Assembly (NCBI GenBank): GCA_903925285.1
Contig: CAIYET010000190.1
Coordinates: 1-37,824 of the forward strand
Source of the DNA: Candidatus Hydrogenedentota bacterium
GTDB lineage: Bacteria > Hydrogenedentota > Hydrogenedentia > Hydrogenedentales > SLHB01
Length of the DNA stretch: 37,824 nt
Direction of reading: 5' to 3'
The notes under the pieces are model-generated. The model saw only the letters and a program-made list of their open reading frames with translations, ran no database searches and had not been told where the DNA came from. Every line of letters begins with the position of its first letter. Positions within the stretch are counted from its first letter, which is position 1. A program made the position numbers and the translations under genes. This document shows, one piece after another, positions 31,638 to 37,824 of this stretch.

Positions 31638-33191
31638 ATGGCACGTGTAATGGGTAAACGAATCGTTTGTGTATTTGTGTTGTGCATGGCCGTCGTGGTG
31701 TTCAATGCCATGGCGGCGGTAAGTGTGCCGAGCGTCATCGGCAGTCATGCGGTGTTGCAGCAGGGCAAGCCGATCCCGATTTGGGGCAAGGCGTCGCCGG
31801 GCGAGGAAATCGCTATTACGTTCAACGGTAAGACGATCAAGACGAAGGCGGGCGCGGAGGGCAAGTGGCTCGTTAAGCTGCCTAAGGCCAAGGCGGGCGG
31901 CCCGTACGAGTTGGCCATTGCGGGCAAGGACAACACGCTGAAGTTCGACGATGTGCTTGTGGGCGAGGTATGGGTCGCTTCGGGTCAGTCGAACATGCAG
32001 ATGGCCGTGAATGGCACGAATAACGCCCCGCAAGAGATCGCCGCCGCGAATTTCCCGAAAATACGCCTCTTCTCCGTGAAGCGGACGGTGGCCACGCAGC
32101 CGCAAGACAATTGCGAAGCGGCGTGGACGGCCTGTACGCCGGCGTCGGTTCCTGATTTTTCGGCGGTGGCGTTTTATTTTGGGCGCGAGATCCACAAGGC
32201 GTTGAATGTGCCGGTCGGGCTGATTCATACATCGTGGGGCGGTACGCCGGCGGAGTCGTGGACGAGCCGCGGCATGCTCGAGAGCGATCCTGCATTGAAG
32301 GATATCGTCGTGAAATGGGACAAGACGCTCGCCGATTATCCCGATGCGAAGATCGCCTACGACGCGGCGATGGCCGAGTGGCAGAAGACCGCCGATAAGG
32401 CCAAGGCCGACGGTCAGCCGGAACCGAAGAAACCGGGCGCGCCTGCGGGTCCGGACAGTCCGTGGCTCGCGTCGGGTCTGTACAATGCGATGATCGCGCC
32501 GCTGGTGCCGTATGCGATTCAGGGCGCGATCTGGTATCAGGGTGAATCCAACGCCGGGCGCGCGTACCAGTATCGCAAGCTGTTCCCTGCGATGATCCAA
32601 GACTGGCGTAACGCGTGGGGCGAAGGACCGTTCGAGTTCTACTTCGTGCAGTTGGCTAATTTCACGAAGCGTCTGCCTGACCCCGGCGATTCGGAGTGGG
32701 CCGAGTTGCGCGAGGCGCAAAACATGACGCTCGATCTCCCGAACACGGGCACGGCGCTTGCCATCGATATCGGCGATGCCGACGACATCCATCCGCGCAA
32801 CAAGCAGGATGTCGGCAAGCGGCTAGCACTCAACGCCCTCGCCAAGGTGTACCACAAACATGTCGCCTTTTCCGGACCGATGTACAAGTCGATGCAAGTG
32901 AAGGGTAATAAGGCCGTACTGAGTTTCAACCATGTGGACGGCGGACTCGTCGCGAAGAACGGCACGCTTAAGAGCTTCGCCCTCTGCGGCGACGACAAGA
33001 AATTCGTCTGGGCCGATGCCGTCATCAATGGAAAGACCGTCGTTGTGTCGTCGCCCAAGGTTGCAAAACCTGTCGCCGTCCGCTACGGCTGGGCGCACAA
33101 TCCCGAATGCAACTTCTACAACGGCGCCGGTCTGCCCGCGTCGCCGTTCCGCACCGACGATTGGCCCGGCATCACCGCCGGCAAGAACTGA
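31638..33191 (+). CDS. Sialate O-acetylesterase-family protein
   Basis: 517 residues. Signal peptide (1-28), a beta-rich N-terminal domain (VSVPSVIGSHAVLQQGKPIPIWGKASPGE), then the SGNH-type catalytic core: nucleophile S118 in SGQSNMQM, IHTSWGGTPAESW, IWYQGESNAG, and D382 with H385 in DADDIHPRNK. Removes O-acetyl groups from sialic acids or other glycans outside the cytosol; in many environmental bacteria it belongs to polysaccharide breakdown. A helical insert with KADGQPEPKKPG (about 250-275) interrupts the core. A C-terminal beta domain follows. GGGAGGG lies eight bases before the ATG. Another in-frame ATG 22 codons upstream has no site. The AGGCTGT-class hairpin starts two bases after the stop. 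Confidence 0.93.
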   Translation: MARVMGKRIVCVFVLCMAVVVFNAMAAVSVPSVIGSHAVLQQGKPIPIWGKASPGEEIAITFNGKTIKTKAGAEGKWLVKLPKAKAGGPYELAIAGKDNTLKFDDVLVGEVWVASGQSNMQMAVNGTNNAPQEIAAANFPKIRLFSVKRTVATQPQDNCEAAWTACTPASVPDFSAVAFYFGREIHKALNVPVGLIHTSWGGTPAESWTSRGMLESDPALKDIVVKWDKTLADYPDAKIAYDAAMAEWQKTADKAKADGQPEPKKPGAPAGPDSPWLASGLYNAMIAPLVPYAIQGAIWYQGESNAGRAYQYRKLFPAMIQDWRNAWGEGPFEFYFVQLANFTKRLPDPGDSEWAELREAQNMTLDLPNTGTALAIDIGDADDIHPRNKQDVGKRLALNALAKVYHKHVAFSGPMYKSMQVKGNKAVLSFNHVDGGLVAKNGTLKSFALCGDDKKFVWADAVINGKTVVVSSPKVAKPVAVRYGWAHNPECNFYNGAGLPASPFRTDDWPGITAGKN

Positions 33192-33193
33192 AT

Positions 33194-33292
33194 GAGGCCT
33201 GAGGCTGTAGGCTTGAGGCTGTAGGAAGGGCGAGGTATCGTATTTCATCCTACAGCCTCACTTCCTACAGCCTACAGCCTCTTAGGCCAGGC
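33194..33292. repeat. Heptamer hairpin, AGGCTGT class (copy 3)
   Basis: GAATGAGGCCTGAGGCTGTA..., same opening as the complement of copy 2, then GGCTTGAGGCTGTAGGAAG, a centre of about 25 bases, and the right arm CCTACAGCCTCACTTCCTACAGCCTACAGCCTC. It starts at the esterase stop and ends just before the GTG of the next gene. Confidence 0.92.
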
Positions 33293-33295
33293 TCT

Positions 33296-34180
33296 GTGAA
33301 TAGACTGTTTCGCCCGTTTGCCAGGCTGCTCGTTCGAGTCTTCTTTCCCGGTATTGCGAAGAGCCTCGATGAGGAAGGCCAGTTCGACCTTCGCGGTGCT
33401 CGTTCCAATTCCGATGAAATCGACCTTTCGCGGCACATCGACGTCGAGGACAACGGTTCGGATACGACGCTCGTCTGTTTCGCGGGTATGGCCGTACTCT
33501 ATGCCGCAATGCCCAAGTTCGAGTTCCGCAAGACACTTGCCGAGTCGGGCGGCGTGTACAATTTCGTCTGGGTGCGCGACATCTACCGAGCGTTCTACGA
33601 TCTCGCGCCGGACGGCTCGTCGGGCGGTCTCGCGTTCTACGCGCGAATCGTCGCCGACGCGCTTGGAAAACTGAATTCGAGGCACAACATCGCCATTGGC
33701 GCTTCAGGTGGCGGCGCGGCCGCTTTCGCCTTCAGCGGCATCCTCCCGATCCATCACGTGATCGCGTTCAATCCGACGTTTCCCTTGGGCGCCTATTGCT
33801 CGCGAAAAAACATATGCGGGATTCTTCTCGACTTCCGCAAATTGCTGCGCAAGCCCAAGAACTATATCGAAGTGGTCTTCGTTACCCTCGGCGTGCGATA
33901 TCTGCTGCACCGCAATTACCGGATCGTCGGCGCGAAGAACATGACCAACCCGCTCGAGTGCTACCTGCGCAAGCAACCTCCGGCCCGTGCCACCGTCTTT
34001 TACAGCACGCGGTGTCTGCCCGACGCCCAACAAATCGAACAGTTCAAGGATATCCCCACCGTGTTCGTAAAGCCGATCGAATCCGCGCGGCACAACTGTA
34101 TGGCCGAACTCAAACTACGCGGCGAACTCGGCGCGCTCATCCACAACGAAATCATCGCGGGCCTCGCCGAACGGAGTTAG
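33296..34180 (+). CDS. Alpha/beta-hydrolase-like protein
   Basis: 294 residues from GTG. A nucleophile elbow IGASGGGAAA (S137 in GASGG) sits after a strand, and H266 in ESARHNCM is a reasonable catalytic His; the acid is unclear. N-terminal part has strand-like TTLVCFAG and hydrophobic FVWVRDIYR. No signal peptide. Likely a cytosolic esterase or hydrolase of unknown substrate. The ribosome-binding site is poor because the repeat runs up to the start codon. A weak call. Confidence 0.65.
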   Translation: MNRLFRPFARLLVRVFFPGIAKSLDEEGQFDLRGARSNSDEIDLSRHIDVEDNGSDTTLVCFAGMAVLYAAMPKFEFRKTLAESGGVYNFVWVRDIYRAFYDLAPDGSSGGLAFYARIVADALGKLNSRHNIAIGASGGGAAAFAFSGILPIHHVIAFNPTFPLGAYCSRKNICGILLDFRKLLRKPKNYIEVVFVTLGVRYLLHRNYRIVGAKNMTNPLECYLRKQPPARATVFYSTRCLPDAQQIEQFKDIPTVFVKPIESARHNCMAELKLRGELGALIHNEIIAGLAERS

Positions 34181-34200
34181 GCGTCAGGAGCGGCCATTCC

Positions 34201-34222
34201 AACTTCTAACTTCTAACCTCTA
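34201..34222. repeat. Heptamer array, AACTTCT class
   Basis: Three AACTTCT-type units (AACTTCT, AACTTCT, AACCTCT). The TAG stop of the TolC-fusion gene lies inside, so its final residues (ARG) come from the repeat. Confidence 0.75.
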
Positions 34223-36582
34223 GCGTTGAAGTAGTTTTCGAGTCGTTCGCGCCAGGCGCGCCGGTCGTCGTCGGACATGAAGAAAACGAAGGCGTTGGCG
34301 GCACGTTGGACTTCCATGACGTTGATGAGGAAGTCGTAGACGGCATTGGCGGCGAGGTCGTCGGAGGCGTTGGCGGCGGTCTGTGCGTCGATCAACTCGA
34401 CCAGCAATGCCATGCCTTGCGCGTAGGCATCGGTCACGAGGTCGAGGGCTTTGTGCGCGGCCTCGGCGGCGGCCCGAGTCTGTTCGATGTTCTCGTTGGT
34501 GGCGCGGGCCGCGAGCGCATACGAGCGAACGCGCTGTTCGATTTTTTCGGCGATAACCTCGCGGTCGAGCTTGAGTTGTTCGAGCGTTTCGCTGGCTTTT
34601 CCGACGGCGGCCTTGCGCGCACCGCCGGCGTAGATTGGCAGCGAGGCCTTGATGCCTATATTCCATTCCGTGTCATCGGGATACTTGAGTACCAGGCCCA
34701 ACAGCCAAGGTTCCTTTACGCCTTCGCCGTCTTTTTCGAGAATTCGCCCGATCTCGGCCTGCATGCCGACAACTGGCATATAGTATGTCCGTTTGGCCGA
34801 AACGAGTCCGCGTTGCTGCGCGGCGATACCCGCGTCGATTTGATGAAGCTCGGGCGACGCGCCGACCGCTTCTTTGGCCAGGAAATCGCGGAACAGGCCG
34901 AAGGTCCGGTCGTCGGCGAGGTAGCTTGCGAACGGGCTGTCGCCGCCAGCGAAGCGCGTGTCTTCCGGGCTAAGGTCTTCGGTTAAGAACGCTTCCTCGA
35001 TGGGACGATGCAACAGGCGGTTCATCGCGAGTTCGGCGGCTTTTCGCAGGGCTTCGGATTCGATGACGGCCTTCTTATCTTTGGCGATTTCGTTTTCCCA
35101 GCGAAAGAGTTCAACAGGATTGCCGGTCCCGGCGGTCTTGCGTACCCGCGCGAGTTCGAGGTGCGAACGCGACATGCGCAGGATGCCCTTGCGGATCCGT
35201 TCGCCCGTCTTGGCGCGCAGGAGGTTCAGATACGATTTGGCGGCATCGAGCGCCGTGTCGAGTTTCGTGCGTTCGAACTCGAATTCGCGCGCCCTTTGCA
35301 GGAGCTTCTGTGCATTGAGATTGGCCCAGGCCTGTTCCGCGAAAATGACCTGCGTGAATGACACGGACGCGGTGATCGAATGTTCGGGATACATCCCCGC
35401 GCTCGCGGCCGCGCGGTCCTTGTCGAGCCGGACGTCCGTAACGGCGGCATCGAGTTTCGGCAAGAGTTTCGCGCGCGCGTCGCGGATGTTTTCCTTGCCC
35501 GCGGCAACTTTGTGGACGCCGGATTCGATCTCGAGATTGGACGCCACCGTGCCGACAACCGCGTCCGTCAGGCTCAGGCGCCGGTCGATATTCGTCGCCT
35601 GTTCGTTCAGAACTTCCGCTTCGAGGAGGACGGTATGCGCAATGGCGACATCGAGTGCGCGCGCCGTTGCCATATTGATGACGAGCCGCTCGTCTTTCGT
35701 GAACGAGACGGGCAACGCCTCGGCCTTCTCGCCCATTTGCGTTCGCTGGATGTACAGCGCCGCGCGCCGCGCCATGCGAAGCGTGTCCGACTGCGGATTG
35801 ATGCAGGCAAGGATGCCGCGCTCGACATCGCCGCGTCCGCCGAATGAAAAACTCGGCAGCTTGCGGTCGACGAGCAGCCGCGACAATTGTCCGAGGGCCT
35901 CGTCGGACATTTGCAGCAGCGGTCCGACATAGACCGCTTCGGTCCCGGACGGGATCGCGCCAACGGCGTCGGGAATCGAATCCTTTACCGGCACGATGTC
36001 CACCGACAGTCCAAGCGACTCGGCGGTCTTGCGGCAGTTGTCGCGGAATGTCGGCACGGCATCGAACAGGATCTGGTTGCCGAGGATGGCCACTTTCGTG
36101 AACGGCACGAGTTCGTGGAACGCTTCGAGATCGCGCTTGAACGGAGTGGGCGACGCCATGAACATCAGATTGGCCTTGCCGCTGCCGCCATCCTTGATTG
36201 CGATGCCCAACGCGTCGGCATCCATGATGTACGGCGCGATTACCGGCTTCGGCAACGACATGCGTCGGCACGCATTCGTCGAGGCGAGCGTTCCGAGCGC
36301 AATCACGAGGTCGACGTTCGGATTCGCCAGCAGTTGGTTCAGGCTTGCGTCGACGCCGGCCCACGTACCGTCGGCTACGACGCACGATTCCGGTGGACAG
36401 ATCGCGCCGAATTCGTTCTTGTCCAGCCCCTCGATCTCACGTTGAAAGGTCGCGCGGACCTCGTCGCCGCCGGGCAATGCAGCGTCCTGCAACATACCCA
36501 CGCGCAACTCGCCATACACCGGCAGGCACAACGCCAGCAGGCAGAGCCCGATTGCATATCGAACGAATCCCCGGTACTGCAT
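34213..36582 (-). CDS. Fusion of ABC-type periplasmic substrate-binding domain and TolC-like outer-membrane efflux protein
   Basis: 789 residues. Signal peptide 1-24. Residues ~25-320 look like the uncharacterised ABC substrate-binding family (DUF534/ABC_sub_bind): RVGMLQDAALPGG, VDLVIALGTLAST, KPVIAPYIMDADALG, FTKVAILGN, EAVYVGPLLQ and GRGDVERGILACIN. Residues ~350-780 are a TolC/outer-membrane efflux domain with paired long coiled helices and beta turns: NLEIESGVHKVAAGKENIRDARAKLLPKLDAAV, then KAAVGKASETLEQLKL and ALDLVTDAYAQGMALLVELIDAQTA. One polypeptide would therefore span the outer membrane and hold a ligand-binding module in the periplasm. Substrate unknown, and no pump subunit is adjacent. 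TAGGAG precedes the ATG. It follows an exported protein gene in the same direction. Confidence 0.9.
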   Translation of the reverse strand: MQYRGFVRYAIGLCLLALCLPVYGELRVGMLQDAALPGGDEVRATFQREIEGLDKNEFGAICPPESCVVADGTWAGVDASLNQLLANPNVDLVIALGTLASTNACRRMSLPKPVIAPYIMDADALGIAIKDGGSGKANLMFMASPTPFKRDLEAFHELVPFTKVAILGNQILFDAVPTFRDNCRKTAESLGLSVDIVPVKDSIPDAVGAIPSGTEAVYVGPLLQMSDEALGQLSRLLVDRKLPSFSFGGRGDVERGILACINPQSDTLRMARRAALYIQRTQMGEKAEALPVSFTKDERLVINMATARALDVAIAHTVLLEAEVLNEQATNIDRRLSLTDAVVGTVASNLEIESGVHKVAAGKENIRDARAKLLPKLDAAVTDVRLDKDRAAASAGMYPEHSITASVSFTQVIFAEQAWANLNAQKLLQRAREFEFERTKLDTALDAAKSYLNLLRAKTGERIRKGILRMSRSHLELARVRKTAGTGNPVELFRWENEIAKDKKAVIESEALRKAAELAMNRLLHRPIEEAFLTEDLSPEDTRFAGGDSPFASYLADDRTFGLFRDFLAKEAVGASPELHQIDAGIAAQQRGLVSAKRTYYMPVVGMQAEIGRILEKDGEGVKEPWLLGLVLKYPDDTEWNIGIKASLPIYAGGARKAAVGKASETLEQLKLDREVIAEKIEQRVRSYALAARATNENIEQTRAAAEAAHKALDLVTDAYAQGMALLVELIDAQTAANASDDLAANAVYDFLINVMEVQRAANAFVFFMSDDDRRAWRERLENYFNARG

Positions 36583-36610
36583 TTGCTATTACTCCTAAGA
36601 TCTCGCACAT

Positions 36611-36707
36611 GAACTATGAATTATGAATTATGAATTATGAATTATCAATGTCGGGCAGCAAACGACCTTCGCACGTATCCATTTCATAATTCATAATTCA
36701 GAATTCC
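36611..36707. repeat. Heptamer hairpin, ATTATGA class
   Basis: Left arm of five ATTATGA units (36611-36646), then a 33-base loop and right arm TCATAATTCATAATTCAGAATTCC (36684-36707). A stem of 22-28 A/T-rich bp is expected. The TGA stop of the next gene lies in the right arm, and its last residues NSEL come from it. Confidence 0.9.
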
Positions 36708-37734
36708 AAGCAGGTAGTTCCTTCGGCTTGGGCCGTTCGGGCATGGTCGGCATTTCGGGAAACCGCACGCCGGGTTTGTCGACGCGTTTCGGGACTTTCG
36801 GCATGAGATCTTTGCGCTTGGGCAGCGGCGGTTGCTTCGCGGCAGGCCGCGGTCCCAATGCGGGCGGCTCGCCATCGGGGGGCCACGCCGTTGCTGCGCC
36901 TTGCGTCTTTTCCCAGGTTTCCAACGCCGCACGTTTCCATTGCGGATGCGCGCAAAGAAAGAGCATGTACGCGTCGTAGCGCTCGGCCAGCGCCGCGTCG
37001 CGCCGGACGCATCCGCGCCAGTATCGCATCCAATCGCGCGCATGAGGCTCGGCGGCCCATGCGAGTTCGTGTCGACGCCATGTCCAAAATTCGGACGGAC
37101 GTCGCGCCAGGTATTCGACGAGTTCGCGATATTCGGGCGCGGACGCATTCCACCACGCGAACACGGTGTCGTGCGCGGCGGAGCGCTGGTCCAACGCGCG
37201 CAACGTGTCGCGCCATTCCTCGCGTCCGCGCGGATGTTTCATGAAGAGCGCGCGCAACGGATACAACACTTCGGGCGTCGGAACGAGCCGCGCGGGATTT
37301 TCGAGAAAACGCAACGCGTCGTCCGGATGCGCCTGCAAGTAGAACACGGCGGCAAAACCGTCGTTGCGAACCGTATCGACGTTCAGCACGGCGCGATACC
37401 ACGCATCCTCGGCCGCACGCAACGCGTCGTTGCGCGCCAGCGCCTCGGTGTACGTATTCCATGCGCGCCGCGTGTCCTCGCGGGCGATAAGCGCTTCGTC
37501 GAACGCATCCGATGCCGCGCGAAACGCGTGCAATTGCATCGACGCGCAGTACGCCTCGTTCGCCGATGCAATATCGGCGTGCGTGTCGAGATAGGCGATA
37601 TAGCCCCGGTGTTGCCGCGCATGATCCGGATTGGCCTGCAACCCCGCCCAGACCGCATCGAGCAGCGCCTTGTCGTCCACAGGCAAAGCCTGGCCCGCCA
37701 GAAACGCCGCTACGCCGATCAGCAACCCATGCAC
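36691..37734 (-). CDS. Exported protein with helical repeats and proline/lysine-rich tail
   Basis: 347 residues from GTG with GGAGGG nine bases upstream. Signal peptide about 1-18 (GLLIGVAAFLAGQALP). The body is helical, rich in W, R and aromatic residues (DAWYRAVLNVDTVRNDGFAAV, WTWRRHELAWAAEPHARDWMRYWRGC), possibly TPR-like. The last 65 residues are Pro/Lys-rich (PKRKDLMPKVPKR). Upstream in the same direction as the TolC fusion, separated by the ATTATGA hairpin. I do not recognise a family; a role with the efflux protein is only suggested by position. The competing frame 36698-37738 is Arg/Cys-rich and looks like a shadow. Confidence 0.75.
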   Translation of the reverse strand: MHGLLIGVAAFLAGQALPVDDKALLDAVWAGLQANPDHARQHRGYIAYLDTHADIASANEAYCASMQLHAFRAASDAFDEALIAREDTRRAWNTYTEALARNDALRAAEDAWYRAVLNVDTVRNDGFAAVFYLQAHPDDALRFLENPARLVPTPEVLYPLRALFMKHPRGREEWRDTLRALDQRSAAHDTVFAWWNASAPEYRELVEYLARRPSEFWTWRRHELAWAAEPHARDWMRYWRGCVRRDAALAERYDAYMLFLCAHPQWKRAALETWEKTQGAATAWPPDGEPPALGPRPAAKQPPLPKRKDLMPKVPKRVDKPGVRFPEMPTMPERPKPKELPAWNSEL

Positions 37735-37751
37735 GCACGCGTACCCTCCAA

Positions 37752-37820
37752 AGGCTTCAGGCTTCAGGCTTCAGGAAGATCACTGCGCCTGAAGCCTGAA
37801 GCCTGAAGCCTGAAGCCTCA
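37752..37820. repeat. Heptamer hairpin, GAAGCCT class
   Basis: Three AGGCTTC units followed by AGGAAG, a short loop, then five GAAGCCT units (37788-37819). A stem of about 25 bp with only 6-8 bases of loop. It ends four bases before the window edge, so its full length is not known. Confidence 0.88.
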
Positions 37821-37824
37821 GTCA

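Noticed and set aside
36698-37738. 346-residue minus frame overlapping the exported protein
   Set aside because: Arg/Cys-rich, no signal peptide, alternative frame of the gene starting at 37734.

Overview
The window is a G+C-rich, gene-dense stretch of bacterial chromosome. The organism is not named by any single gene. A metX-metW fusion, sialate O-acetylesterase and Gfo/Idh/MocA genes, a SUI1/YciH-type protein, and intergenic spaces filled with heptamer repeats together suggest an uncultured-lineage bacterium near the Planctomycetota/PVC group or Candidatus Hydrogenedentota. That is inference.

Layout. 34-3872 (minus): apt, a HAD phosphatase, a GT-C membrane glycosyltransferase and a SUI1-domain protein, apparently one operon. 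4101-7602 (plus): a small membrane protein, a TPR protein with an EF-Tu-domain-2-like barrel, and an AlbA_2/HATPase/HTH protein. 7648-12661 (minus): an anchored penicillin-acylase-family hydrolase, a NhaD/CitMHS-type transporter and an SNase-PDZ protein. 12813-14779 (plus): a small lipoprotein and an M20 dipeptidase, followed by a 344-bp inverted-repeat element with 9-bp direct repeats at its ends. 15220-19125 (plus): a tightly overlapping operon of aldo/keto reductase, Gfo/Idh/MocA oxidoreductase, glycerophosphodiesterase and SGNH-like protein. 19128-21441 (minus): dCMP deaminase and argS. 21655-25283 (plus): the housekeeping cluster ffh-rpsP-khpA-rimM-trmD-rplS. In it ffh carries an in-frame TAG exactly between the GTPase (NG) and RNA-binding (M) parts. 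25589-27427: metX-metW fusion. 27446-29971 (minus): ferredoxin-nitroreductase and a large exported helical protein. 30251-34180 (plus): MFS transporter, sialate O-acetylesterase, alpha/beta-hydrolase-like protein. 34213-37734 (minus): a substrate-binding-protein/TolC fusion and an exported protein with a proline-rich tail.

The most unusual signal is not a gene. At least ten gene junctions carry arrays of 7-bp units (AGGCTGT, GGATGAA, GAAGCCT, ATTATGA, TCTCAGA and AACTTCT classes), and one carries 9-bp units. Most arrays contain the unit and its complement as two arms, so they would fold as long hairpins. They begin within a few bases of stop codons and in several cases supply the last or first codons of the neighbouring protein. 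Four arrays share a unit-plus-core sequence and behave as one dispersed element family; two copies flank the MFS gene in opposite orientation.
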